The notes under the pieces are model-generated. The model searched no databases, was not told the origin of the DNA, and was given only the letters and a program-made list of their open reading frames with translations. From Oscillospiraceae bacterium (lineage in GTDB: Bacteria; Bacillota; Clostridia; Oscillospirales; Oscillospiraceae), in NCBI GenBank assembly GCA_017479425.1, contig JAFVCD010000042.1, forward strand, positions 1-61,945: 61,945 nucleotides of DNA, in the 5' to 3' direction. This document shows positions 50,412 to 58,238 of the stretch, piece by piece; position 1 is the stretch's first letter; every line of letters begins with the position of its first letter. The translations under genes and the position numbers were made by a program.

Positions 50412-51191
50412 ATGGAATACACGCCGAAGGAAGTATTGGAGTATATCCGCGAGGCTGACGTAAAATTTATTCGCCTCGCTATGTGCGATAAGACCGGAAA
50501 GCAGAAAAATATTGCGATAATGCCTTCGGAGCTGAGCAAGGCGCTGGAGGAGGGCGTTGAGATCGACGCTTCGCCCATTGAAGGCTTTGAGGGGAGAATT
50601 ATCCTGAAGCCGGATCTATCGACCCTCTGCGAGCTTCCGTGGCGCCCGCAGCACGGCAGGGTTGTACATTTCTTCTGCGACCTCCTGATGCCGGACGGGA
50701 GCGCTATCGCGGATTATCCGAGAAATATCCTGAAGAGCATAAGCGCCGGCGCAGATACCGCGGTCATTGACCAGAGCTTTTATCTTTTTACTCTCGACGA
50801 AAACGGGTGCGCCACAAAGGTTACTCACGACAAGGCGGGGTATATGGATATTGCCCCGGATGACAAGGGCGAGAACGTTCGCCGCGAGATATGCCTTACG
50901 CTTGAACGCATGGGCATTACGCCGGTCGGCTCTCACCATGAGCGCGGCCCGGGGCAGCATATTGTAAACTGCGCTCCGGTAAAGCTTCTGACTGCGGCGG
51001 ACAACGCGGTCACATTTCGCGCCGTTGTGCGAACGATAGCGGCGCAGTACGGGCTTTTCGCGGACTTTTCAAGCGCTCCGGTTTCCGACGCACCCGAAAA
51101 TTCCGTAAGGCTTACCGTAAACGGCAAAGAACAGAGCGGTGAGCATTTCGGAAAAGACCCCTATATCCTCCTTGCGGACTATTGCAGATGA
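50412..51191 (+). CDS. truncated, probably inactive glutamine-synthetase-like protein (259 aa)
   Basis: AAAGGAG precedes the ATG. The sequence follows GlnA from the N-terminal beta-grasp domain (YTPKEVLEYIREADVKFIRL, SPIEGFEGRIILKPD, LPWRPQHGRV) into the first part of the catalytic domain (VTHDKAGYMDIAPDD, SHHERGPGQHI), then stops. Normal GlnA has about 440 residues. Missing or altered parts are the E-x-E metal site (VIDQSFYLF instead of PECEFFLF), the Glu residues of [10 protein letters not shown], and the whole NGSGMH, ATP and adenylylation half. It has open reading throughout and its own ribosome site, so it is a maintained short gene rather than random debris. It is followed after 37 bases by the ANTAR gene. 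Likely role: a regulatory ligand sensor or partner of ANTAR, by inference. Confidence 0.85.
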   Translation: MEYTPKEVLEYIREADVKFIRLAMCDKTGKQKNIAIMPSELSKALEEGVEIDASPIEGFEGRIILKPDLSTLCELPWRPQHGRVVHFFCDLLMPDGSAIADYPRNILKSISAGADTAVIDQSFYLFTLDENGCATKVTHDKAGYMDIAPDDKGENVRREICLTLERMGITPVGSHHERGPGQHIVNCAPVKLLTAADNAVTFRAVVRTIAAQYGLFADFSSAPVSDAPENSVRLTVNGKEQSGEHFGKDPYILLADYCR

Positions 51192-51228
51192 AGAAAACGC
51201 AAATAAATCCGGAAGGGAGGAGAGTAAT

Positions 51229-51822
51229 ATGATATTTCAGCCGCGGACTTACGGCGTGATGATCGTATCATCGTCAGAAAAATTCACCTCCGCGACGAAA
51301 GAGCTGCTGCCGATGACGGATTACTGGCCGGTGGAGTCGGCGGAGAGCGCGGGGGCGGCGAGAAGAAAGCTCCTTATGAGGGACTTTGACATTGTAATTA
51401 TCAATTCTCCCCTGACAGACGAATTCGGTACGCAGCTGGCTGAGGATATAACAGCTGAATATTCCTCGGCGGTGCTTCTATTGACAAGGGGCGAGGTTTA
51501 CGAGGATGTGTTTTATAAAGTGCTCGTTTCCGGCGTTGCCTCGCTTCCGAAGCCCATAAACGCGCACACTATGGAAACGGCGCTCAGGATACTTTCCGCA
51601 GAGAGGGAGAGGCTCAGAAAATCCGAGGAAAAGCGCGTTTCCGTAGAGGAGAAGATAGAGGAGATACGCCTTGTAAACAGAGCAAAATGGGCGCTGATCG
51701 AAAAGAGCGGACTGACCGAGGAGGAGGCTCACAGATATATCGAAAGGCTGTCCATGGACAAGCGTATCTCAAAGAGCGCCGCCGCAAAGCTGATAATTAA
51801 TAACGGTGAGAGCCTGAGCTGA
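51229..51822 (+). CDS. ANTAR-domain RNA-binding antiterminator with pseudo-receiver
   Basis: The ATG at 51229 is chosen because GGGAGG lies just upstream; an in-frame start at 51139 would overlap the preceding gene. The 197-residue protein has a receiver-like domain (about 8-125) in which the phosphorylated Asp is Asn59 (IVIINSPL) and the N-terminal acidic pair is absent (MIVSSSE), while the Lys (LPKP, K108) remains. A short coiled coil leads to a C-terminal ANTAR domain (about 138-192; EEIRLVNRAKWALIEKSGLT, then EEEAHRYIERLSMDKRISKSA). ANTAR proteins bind paired hexaloop hairpins and block terminators. Targets are probably the glnN, glmS and pyrG leaders within 5 kb. Because it cannot be phosphorylated at the usual residue, its signal may come from the synthetase-like partner. 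Confidence 0.9.
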   Translation: MIFQPRTYGVMIVSSSEKFTSATKELLPMTDYWPVESAESAGAARRKLLMRDFDIVIINSPLTDEFGTQLAEDITAEYSSAVLLLTRGEVYEDVFYKVLVSGVASLPKPINAHTMETALRILSAERERLRKSEEKRVSVEEKIEEIRLVNRAKWALIEKSGLTEEEAHRYIERLSMDKRISKSAAAKLIINNGESLS

Positions 51823-52143
51823 ACGAACTTATTGGCACCTCCGACTTGTGCTTCATAAGCTCGCCTGCGAAGAGCGAGGAGAGATATTCCTTAAAATACC
51901 TCATGAACATCTCGCCGCCCTCGCAGGATAAAATGCTCTTTATATAGGGGCGGCTGTCGTTCAGATGATAGAGAATATGCGTTATTTCGCCCTCGACGTC
52001 CTTTTCGCGCCCGGAAAAATCGTGGGTCGCCTCCCGGGAAAGCTCATCAGAGAATATATGCTCAAAGATTTCCGTACACAGCGCGCGCAAAAGCTCGTCC
52101 TTCGTCTCAAAATGCGAATAGAAGGTGCTTCGCTTACGCTCGT
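51797..52143 (-). pseudogene. TetR-family regulator fragment
   Basis: On the minus strand the sequence begins inside the helix-turn-helix (KRSTFYSHFETKDELLRALC) and continues through a typical TetR ligand domain (NDSRPYIKSILSCEGGEMFM, FKEYLSSLFAGEL). The N-terminal half of the DNA-binding domain is missing, replaced head-to-head by the P-type ATPase fragment at about 52140. It cannot bind DNA as it stands. Its 3' end overlaps the ANTAR gene end slightly. Confidence 0.75.
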
Positions 52144-52667
52144 TTGCGCGGCGCTTTCCGCTATATCGCTTGTGCTCAGCATAACGGGAGTGCTGAGGGA
52201 CGCTTTACCCGCGGATTTTGCGTGGACTGCGATAATACTCTGCGGCGTTCCCATACTTGTCGGCGCCGTGAAGGGCGTGGTTCTGGAGCACGATATAAAG
52301 GCCGACCTGCTCGTTTCGCTGGAGCTCGTTGCCTCCGTTGCCACGAAGGAATTTCTTGCAGCGGGCGAGGTCGCGCTCACCTCCGCCGACGCAGGCATAG
52401 CTATGGGGGCATAGGGTCGGATATTGCGGTGGAGGCCGCCGACGCGGTTCTCGTGAGCGACGATATAAAGCGCCTGCCGTACCTTTTCGGACTTATGCAG
52501 AGGGTCATGAGAAAGGTGCACGTTAATATAATCGCCTCGCTTATCATAAATCTTACGGCGGTGGTGCTGTCAGCGCTCGGTATCCTCAGCCCCGTGACGG
52601 GCATAACTGCGGCTCGGTTTTTGTGGTGGTGAACGCCGCGCTTTTTGTTAGAGTAAAGGATGAATAA
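52138..52667 (+). pseudogene. heavy-metal P-type ATPase remnant (internal deletion, two frameshifts)
   Basis: Frame one gives the membrane part ALSAISLVLSITGVLRDALP, then CGVPILVGAVKGVVLEHDIK and SLELVASVATKEFLAAGEVA. It then jumps straight to the C-terminal hinge (SADAGIAMG), losing the actuator, phosphorylation (DKTGT) and nucleotide-binding domains. At about 52411 a run of five G shifts the frame: with six G it would read GIAMGGIGSDIAVEAADAVL. A second shift near 52603 leads into HNCGSVFVVVNAALFVRVKD and the natural stop at 52665-52667. This is a metal-export pump reduced to about 15% of its length. Confidence 0.85.
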
Positions 52668-52671
52668 ACAT

Positions 52672-52706
52672 AAACCGCAGCAGTGAGATTTTCGCTGCTG
52701 CGGTTT
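52672..52706. repeat. dispersed hairpin element, minimal copy 4
   Basis: AAACCGCAGCAG / CTGCTGCGGTTT form a 12-bp perfect stem with GATTTT in the loop, 4 bases after the ATPase stop. It probably was that gene's terminator. The GCAGCAG core is shared with copies 1-3. Confidence 0.65.
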
Positions 52707-52733
52707 AATGCGTAGACTTTGACTGCGCATTGA

Positions 52734-52766
52734 CGGACAACATTTTTCGACGAAAAATGCTGTCCG
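52734..52766. repeat. 14-position inverted repeat in the gap before the XRE-receiver gene
   Basis: CGGACAACATTTTT pairs with AAAAATGCTGTCCG with one mismatch and a five-base loop. The remainder of 52770-52890 shows no gene I recognise. Confidence 0.55.
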
Positions 52767-52892
52767 TAATTGACTGGCGCGGCTATCGTTTGTTATTATG
52801 AGAAAAATGTTGGCGCAGCAGAAATGTTTTGAATAGTCGCGCACCATACCCTTGCTTTTATTGCCAAGCTGGATTATCATAAGCATGAGCAT

Positions 52893-52937
52893 AGTCTGAG
52901 GAGAGTCGGGCGGCAAGAGATGGACTCTCCTCAGACT
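52893..52937 (+). promoter_or_regulatory. 15-bp perfect inverted repeat abutting the ribosome site of the XRE-receiver gene
   Basis: AGTCTGAGGAGAGTC (52893-52907) and GACTCTCCTCAGACT (52923-52937) are exact inverted repeats with a 15-base loop, ending 4 bases before the GGAAGGAAG ribosome site. There is no T-run. It may be a dimer operator for the HTH protein itself or an mRNA structure controlling translation. Confidence 0.6.
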
Positions 52938-52954
52938 AAACGGAAGGAAGTATA

Positions 52955-53557
52955 GTGGTGAACTTTTTGTTTTCGGAAACACTGAAAAAGCTTAGAGGTG
53001 AAAGAGGACTTTCGCAGAAACAGCTCGGACAACTGATGTTTGTCAACCATTCCACAATTGCCCGCTGGGAAAACGCCAGCCGACTGCCGGACGCCGCGAT
53101 GATCATCAGACTTGCCCAATGCCTCGGCGTGGACGCCAACGAGCTGCTTCAGCTTGCTGCACAAAGCGAAGACAGCCCCAACATTATTATGGTGGACGAC
53201 AGCAAGGTGATCCTCTCCGACGGAGTGAATGTTCTGGAGGAGGTTATGCCGAATGCCACGGTCATGGGCTTTATCTGGCCGTTGGAAGCGATAGAATACG
53301 CAAAGCAGCACCAGATCGCTCTTGCCATTCTGGATATTGAGCTGGGAACAGCCAGCGGCCTTGACCTCTGCCGCACGCTGCTTGAGATAAATCCTCGCAC
53401 AAACATCGTGTTTCTGACCGCATATCCTGAGTACTCTCTCGACGCATGGAATACCGAGGCCAGCGGCTTTATGGTCAAGCCGCTGACTCCGGAGAGTGTA
53501 AAGGAACAACTAAAAAAGCTGCGGTATCCGTTTTCAACCGGAGGTACAAAGGAGTGA
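52955..53557 (+). CDS. XRE helix-turn-helix fused to a response-regulator receiver
   Basis: The start is GTG at 52955 (or 52958), behind GGAAGGAAG. The 200-residue protein has an N-terminal XRE-type helix-turn-helix (about 8-65; LRGERGLSQKQLGQLMFVNH, RWENASRLPD) and a C-terminal receiver domain (about 76-190; MVDDS acidic pair, D127 in AILDIELG, Thr in VFLTAYPEY, Lys in MVKPLT). Domain order is the reverse of ordinary response regulators, where the receiver is N-terminal. It overlaps the kinase gene by 4 bases, so the pair is a two-component system. It probably regulates its own operon through the inverted repeat upstream. Confidence 0.9.
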   Translation: MVNFLFSETLKKLRGERGLSQKQLGQLMFVNHSTIARWENASRLPDAAMIIRLAQCLGVDANELLQLAAQSEDSPNIIMVDDSKVILSDGVNVLEEVMPNATVMGFIWPLEAIEYAKQHQIALAILDIELGTASGLDLCRTLLEINPRTNIVFLTAYPEYSLDAWNTEASGFMVKPLTPESVKEQLKKLRYPFSTGGTKE

Positions 53558-54834
53558 GCGGCGAAGCCTTTTATTTCTCAATAATCAGTGCGGCGCTGGT
53601 ATTAAGCGTGATGGGACTGCTGTTCGCCGCCGTCATGCCCGGAATCGACAGCTGGAGCAAGCGCTTTTTCAGGCTCTTTTTTTCCGTTCTCTTGGCGTGC
53701 TGCCTTTCCAGTATCGTCGACCTGAGCATATCCGGCTATCCGGATATGCGTGCGGCAAAGTATTGCATGCTGGTTCTGGAATCCCTGCTCCTATCGATAC
53801 CGGTGCCCATGCTGACGGCTTATCTCTTACATTGCTGCGGGGATAATGTCCGCCGGAGCAGGCTCTTTCATATTGTGATTGGCCTGTGGGCGGCCTTTTT
53901 TATTTTACTTATAAGTGCCGCGCTGTTTTATTATCCCGCATTTGACAGCCAGAAAGATCACAGAGTTCTGTATGCTATTATGCTGCTGCCGCTGGTCGCG
54001 ATCCTGCTGTTCAATCTCGCGGGCTTGATACGGAGAAGAAAACAGCTCTCCCATAAAGTCTATCTCAGCTTCCTTATCGCCATATTGCCGATGACGGCTG
54101 CGCTGATTGTGCAGATGTTCGTTGACGTCGTGCCGCTGCTTGACATCTCCGTGGTCATCTCTGCTCTGGCTATGTACGGCATTGTTCTGTCAGATCAGAT
54201 CGAGCAGGATCTGTACCGTCAGCGGGAAATCGCCCGTCAGCAGCAGGAGATCGCAAACCAGCGCGCCAGCGTTATGGTGCTGCAGATGCGGCCGCACTTT
54301 ATCTACAATACTCTGATGAGCATTTACAGCCTTTGCAGTCAGGATCCGCAGAAGGCGCGCCAGGTAACCAAGGATTTCACCGACTACCTGCGCCGGAATT
54401 TCAACGCCGTTGCCAGTGACGGCACCATTCCCTTTTCTGCGGAGCTGGAGCACACCCGAGCCTATCTTGCCGTAGAGCAGGTGCAGTTTGAAGAGCTGCT
54501 TGACGTAGAATACGATACGCCGTTCACCAGCTTCCGCCTGCCGCCGCTGACCCTGCAGCCCCTTGTGGAAAACTCCGTAAAGCACGGCATGGATCCGTAT
54601 GCCGGACCGCTTCACGTATTGATCAGGACGCGCAGCACGGATGACGGCACCGTAATTACCGTGGAGGACAACGGTCCCGGCTTTGACCCCTCAGACGAAA
54701 CTAAGCCGCATACAACTCTTGAAAACATCAGGCAGCGTCTGGAAATGATGTGCGGCGGAAGAATGGCGATCACGCCCGGCGAAAGCGGCGGAACCGTTGT
54801 GACGTTGACGATTCCGAACGTCAGCGCAGAATAA
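53554..54834 (+). CDS. LytS-type sensor histidine kinase
   Basis: The GTG at 53554 overlaps the stop of the regulator (GTGA), with GGAGG upstream. The 426-residue protein has about six to seven membrane helices (about 5-215), a coiled segment (RQREIARQQQEIANQRAS), then the His-kinase region with phosphoacceptor MRPHFIYNTLMSIYSLC. The ATPase domain has LVENSVKHGMDPYAG (N-box) and VEDNGPGFDPSD (G-box). It is the partner of the XRE-receiver protein. The ligand is unknown. Confidence 0.92.
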   Translation: MSGEAFYFSIISAALVLSVMGLLFAAVMPGIDSWSKRFFRLFFSVLLACCLSSIVDLSISGYPDMRAAKYCMLVLESLLLSIPVPMLTAYLLHCCGDNVRRSRLFHIVIGLWAAFFILLISAALFYYPAFDSQKDHRVLYAIMLLPLVAILLFNLAGLIRRRKQLSHKVYLSFLIAILPMTAALIVQMFVDVVPLLDISVVISALAMYGIVLSDQIEQDLYRQREIARQQQEIANQRASVMVLQMRPHFIYNTLMSIYSLCSQDPQKARQVTKDFTDYLRRNFNAVASDGTIPFSAELEHTRAYLAVEQVQFEELLDVEYDTPFTSFRLPPLTLQPLVENSVKHGMDPYAGPLHVLIRTRSTDDGTVITVEDNGPGFDPSDETKPHTTLENIRQRLEMMCGGRMAITPGESGGTVVTLTIPNVSAE

Positions 54835-55059
54835 CGCACCCCCCGACAGATCGCATTTTGCGTTCCTGCCAGGGGGCGACATTTCTGCCGGAAAATGTGC
54901 AAAAAGTCCGAATGAGCGGCGCAAAATTGGCATATCCTCGCCATTTCTCCAATTATTCGAGTATTATAAAAAAAGTATCGAAATTCCCGCGAGAGTGTGC
55001 TATACTGTAAACGGAAGATTAGGGTAGGGATTATCTGCCCGAGTAATTAAGGAGAAAAA

Positions 55060-55905
55060 ATGACGAGTAAAGAGCTTGAAATCAAGGCGTATGAATCGCG
55101 CCGACTCATTCTCGACGGCGTTCACGCCGCGAAGTGCGGTCATCCGGGCGGAAGCCTGAGCTGCGTTGACGCGCTGACCGTTCTCTACTTCGATGAGATG
55201 AACATCGACCCCGCAGACCCGAAAAACCCGGACCGCGACCGCTTCGTCCTTTCGAAGGGTCACTGTGCCCCCGCGCTCTACGCGACCCTCGCCAACCGCG
55301 GCTATTTCCCGAAGGAGGATATGCTGCTGCTGCGCTCCATAAAGGCGCATCTCTCCGGCCACCCCGATATGGTGTACGTTCCGGGCGTTGAGTTCTCCAC
55401 CGGCTCGCTCGGTCAGGGCATCTCCGGCGCTGTCGGAATGGCTCTCGCTGCAAAGCACACCGGAAAAACCTTCCGCACCTACGCCGTTTTAGGCGATGGC
55501 GAAATTGAAGAGGGTCAGTGCTGGGAGGCGTTTATGGCGGCGGCAAAATGGAAGCTCGATAACCTCTGCGCGTTCATCGACGTGAACGGTCTCCAGATCG
55601 ACGGCTCCACCGCCGACGTTATGCCGTCCGAGCCGCTGGATAGGAAGCTCGAGGCGTTCAACTGGCACGTCATAAAGATCAACGGCCACGATTACGATGA
55701 GATAAAGGCCGCGCTCAAAGAGGCAAAGACCGTCAAGGGTCAGCCAACCATGATAATTATGTCAACCACTAAGGGCAAGGGCGTAAGCTATATGGAAAAC
55801 GCCGTCGGCTGGCACGGCAAGGCGCCGAACGACGATGAGTACGCCGTCGCGGTGAACGATATAAACGCACATCTTAAGGAGCTGGGGGTGGAAGTTGATG
55901 GCTGA
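55060..55905 (+). CDS. transketolase, N-terminal subunit
   Basis: AAGGAG precedes the ATG. This 281-residue protein is the thiamine-diphosphate binding half of a split transketolase: KCGHPGGSLSCVDALTVLYF, SKGHCAPALYATLA, GSLGQGISGAVGMALA and the GDGEIEEGQCWEAF motif. It works with the next gene product in the non-oxidative pentose phosphate pathway. It overlaps that gene by 8 bases. The 225-bp gap upstream (54835-55059) holds no gene; a TATACT near 54998 is a possible -10 with no convincing -35. Confidence 0.95.
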   Translation: MTSKELEIKAYESRRLILDGVHAAKCGHPGGSLSCVDALTVLYFDEMNIDPADPKNPDRDRFVLSKGHCAPALYATLANRGYFPKEDMLLLRSIKAHLSGHPDMVYVPGVEFSTGSLGQGISGAVGMALAAKHTGKTFRTYAVLGDGEIEEGQCWEAFMAAAKWKLDNLCAFIDVNGLQIDGSTADVMPSEPLDRKLEAFNWHVIKINGHDYDEIKAALKEAKTVKGQPTMIIMSTTKGKGVSYMENAVGWHGKAPNDDEYAVAVNDINAHLKELGVEVDG

Positions 55906-56845
55906 TAAGAAAGCAACCCGCGCCGCTTACGGCGAAGCGATAGTTGAGCTTGCGGAGAAGTATCCCGAGCTTGTGGTTCTGGACGCCGACCTCGCCGCCG
56001 CGACGAACTCCAACAAGTTCGCAAAGGCTTACCCGGACCGCTTCTATGACTGCGGCATCGCTGAGGCGAATATGACCTCCATCGCCGCCGGAATGAGCAC
56101 CGTCGGTCTTAAGCCGTTTACCAATACCTTCGCCATCTTTGCAGCAGGCAGAGCGTGGGAGCAGGTGCGCAACTCCATCGCCTATCCGCACCTCAATGTC
56201 AAGGTCGTCGGCTCCCACGGCGGCCCGTCAGTCGGTGAGGACGGCGCGACCCATCAGATGAACGAGGATATCGCGCTTATGCGCGCGCTTCCGGGAATGA
56301 CCGTAGTCGTACCCTGCGACGCGCACGAAATGCGCCTTGCCGTCGAGGCGCTTCTCAATTACAACGGCCCCGCTTACCTCAGAATGTGCCGCTACGCCAC
56401 CGAGACCGTCACAGCAGAGATACCCGGCTACAAGTTCGAGCTCGGCAAGGGCGTTACGCTGAAGGACGGCAGTGACGTGACGATAATCGCCACCGGAATC
56501 ACCGTTCCTTTCTCATATGAGGCGGCGAAGATACTTGAAAATGAGGGCATTTCAGCCCGCGTTATCGATATGCACACCGTAAAGCCGCTCGATGAGGAGC
56601 TTGTTCTCAAGGCGGCGCAGGAGACGGGCGCGATCCTCACGGTTGAGGAGGCGAGTACAATCGGCGGCCTCGGCAGCGCGGTCTGCGAGCTTCTCTGCGA
56701 GAAATGCCCGACCCCGGTCGTGCGCCACGGCGTACCCGATGAATTCGGCAGAAGCGGCACTGCCGCGCAGATGCTGGAGCTATACGGCCTCACGCCGGAG
56801 GGCATCGCTGCGAAGGCGAAGGAAGCGCTGAAGCTTAAGAAATAA
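55898..56845 (+). CDS. transketolase, C-terminal subunit
   Basis: The ATG at 55898 lies within the end of the N-subunit gene behind GGGGGTGGAAG; a TTG three bases earlier is less likely. The 315-residue protein has the pyrimidine-binding domain (TRAAYGEAIVELAEKYPELV, YDCGIAEANMTSIAAGMS with catalytic Glu) and the C-terminal domain (MHTVKPLDEELV, HGVPDEFGRSGTAAQML). It forms the complete enzyme with the upstream product. The split form is common in Clostridia. Confidence 0.95.
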   Translation: MADKKATRAAYGEAIVELAEKYPELVVLDADLAAATNSNKFAKAYPDRFYDCGIAEANMTSIAAGMSTVGLKPFTNTFAIFAAGRAWEQVRNSIAYPHLNVKVVGSHGGPSVGEDGATHQMNEDIALMRALPGMTVVVPCDAHEMRLAVEALLNYNGPAYLRMCRYATETVTAEIPGYKFELGKGVTLKDGSDVTIIATGITVPFSYEAAKILENEGISARVIDMHTVKPLDEELVLKAAQETGAILTVEEASTIGGLGSAVCELLCEKCPTPVVRHGVPDEFGRSGTAAQMLELYGLTPEGIAAKAKEALKLKK

Positions 56846-56867
56846 AAATTGAAAGGGGCGGTCAACC

Positions 56868-58136
56868 ATGAAAAGGGCGAAAGCGGCGCTTATCTGGCTT
56901 CTGACCGCCCTTTTATTGTGCTCCTGCGCGGTGCGGGAGACGGAAATTGCGCCGGAGCCGGAGGGCTTCGCGCCGGCGCTCGGCAGAGATACCGCCGGAA
57001 GCGTTACGATTTACGGCGATATTGCGGATTTTTCAGCGCTTTTGGAGGCTTTTGAGGATTTCAGAGCGTACTATCCCGCGATAGAGCTGCGCTATGTAAA
57101 GCTCGACGACTATAAGAGCGCCGTTGTAAGCGCGCTCGACGGCGAAAATGCGCCGGATATCTACTTTGTGCATGGCTGGATGCGCGGTCAGCAGAGGTAC
57201 AGGACAGTTTTCGACCACGCGGAAAATCTCGCTTCCCCAGCGCTCTCAATATCGCTCGACTGCATCCGTTCGCGGCTTCTGACCTATGACGGCGAGGAGC
57301 TCAGCGCCGTGCCGGTGCTATCCTCGGCCTACGGAATGCTTGTGAACAGGTCGCTTTTTGAAAAGTTCGGGCTGTCTGTTCCCGAGAGCTTCGACGCGCT
57401 GAGAGAGGTCTGCGAGGACTTCAAGGCAGGCGGTGTTTCCTCGCCGCTCTGCGGCTATACCGGTGCCGGGAACGGCTCTGCGTTCTACATTGCCGCGTAT
57501 GCGCGTCTTTGCGGGCTCGTATCCGGCGACGAGAGGGCGATAGAGGAGCTGAATGCGCTCTCCGCTGAGGGCGGTGAACGCCTGCGCGCGGTCTTCGAGC
57601 GCGTGGAGGAGCTTAGCGAGCTGCTCGACGTTACCGCCTCGGAGAGCATTATGGATAACCACACCGCCGTTATCGAGCGGTTTTTCGAGGGAAACACGCC
57701 GATGATGATAGCCGCCGCCGAGACTCTCACGGCGACGAGGCTATATCCCGAGCCGGACTTCGACTACGCCTTCTATCCGCTGCCGGTGAGCGATAAGGAC
57801 GCGGTTTTTCTTGACCTTGCCGCCGTCTCGCTCGCGGTCAATAAGGAGAGCGGGAGCCTTAAGCTTGCGAATGAGTTTGTGCGGTTTCTTACATCGGAGG
57901 ATGAGCTTGTGAAGCTCGCGGAGCGCTCTGCGCTCATTCCGGTGACTGTCGAGAGACCGGAGAGCGGCGTTTACGCGCCGTTTGCAACGATTCCGGACAG
58001 GCGCAGCGTTACGCCGGAGGATGTGAATATCACCGAGGAGGTGAGCCTCCAGCTCAGGGTGCTCGCGCAGCGCGTTGGGCTCGGACTGATGACGGTCGAC
58101 GAGGCGGCGAGTGCATACGGGAAGGTCGTAACGTGA
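56868..58136 (+). CDS. orphan ABC-type solute-binding lipoprotein
   Basis: GAAAGGGG precedes the ATG. The signal peptide ends in a lipobox (LLLCSC, Cys about 20), so it is a membrane-anchored lipoprotein. The body is a family-1 extracellular sugar-binding fold (VTIYGDIADFSALLEAFEDF, LDGENAPDIYFVHGWM, PVLSSAYGMLVNRSLFEKFG, NTPMMIAAAETLTA). No permease or ATPase gene lies within several kb, so it either uses a distant transporter or serves as a sensor. It begins 22 bases after the transketolase gene and may be read from the same transcript. Confidence 0.88.
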   Translation: MKRAKAALIWLLTALLLCSCAVRETEIAPEPEGFAPALGRDTAGSVTIYGDIADFSALLEAFEDFRAYYPAIELRYVKLDDYKSAVVSALDGENAPDIYFVHGWMRGQQRYRTVFDHAENLASPALSISLDCIRSRLLTYDGEELSAVPVLSSAYGMLVNRSLFEKFGLSVPESFDALREVCEDFKAGGVSSPLCGYTGAGNGSAFYIAAYARLCGLVSGDERAIEELNALSAEGGERLRAVFERVEELSELLDVTASESIMDNHTAVIERFFEGNTPMMIAAAETLTATRLYPEPDFDYAFYPLPVSDKDAVFLDLAAVSLAVNKESGSLKLANEFVRFLTSEDELVKLAERSALIPVTVERPESGVYAPFATIPDRRSVTPEDVNITEEVSLQLRVLAQRVGLGLMTVDEAASAYGKVVT

Positions 58137-58176
58137 AATCTTGGGGCGGGCGCGGCGCAGAAAAATCTTTTTCCGC

Positions 58177-58208
58177 TTAAGCTTACTTTAAGCTTCGCGC
58201 ATTATACT
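58177..58208 (+). promoter_or_regulatory. TTAAG-N5-TTTAAG box and -10 of the second beta-helix gene
   Basis: TTAAG (58177-58181), five bases, TTTAAG (58187-58192), ten bases, TATACT (58203-58208). Spacing is identical to that before sigI at 33030-33061, and the ten bases before the -10 end in GCAT in both. It points to a shared activator. Confidence 0.6.
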
Positions 58209-58238
58209 GCGGTCATCACAAAGAAAGAGGTGACCCAC

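Noticed and set aside
50412-51191. Short glutamine synthetase as an assembly or frameshift error of a full GlnA
   Set aside because: After the stop, no frame in 51192-51228 or the following region continues GlnA motifs, and the ANTAR gene starts at once, so the gene really ends here.
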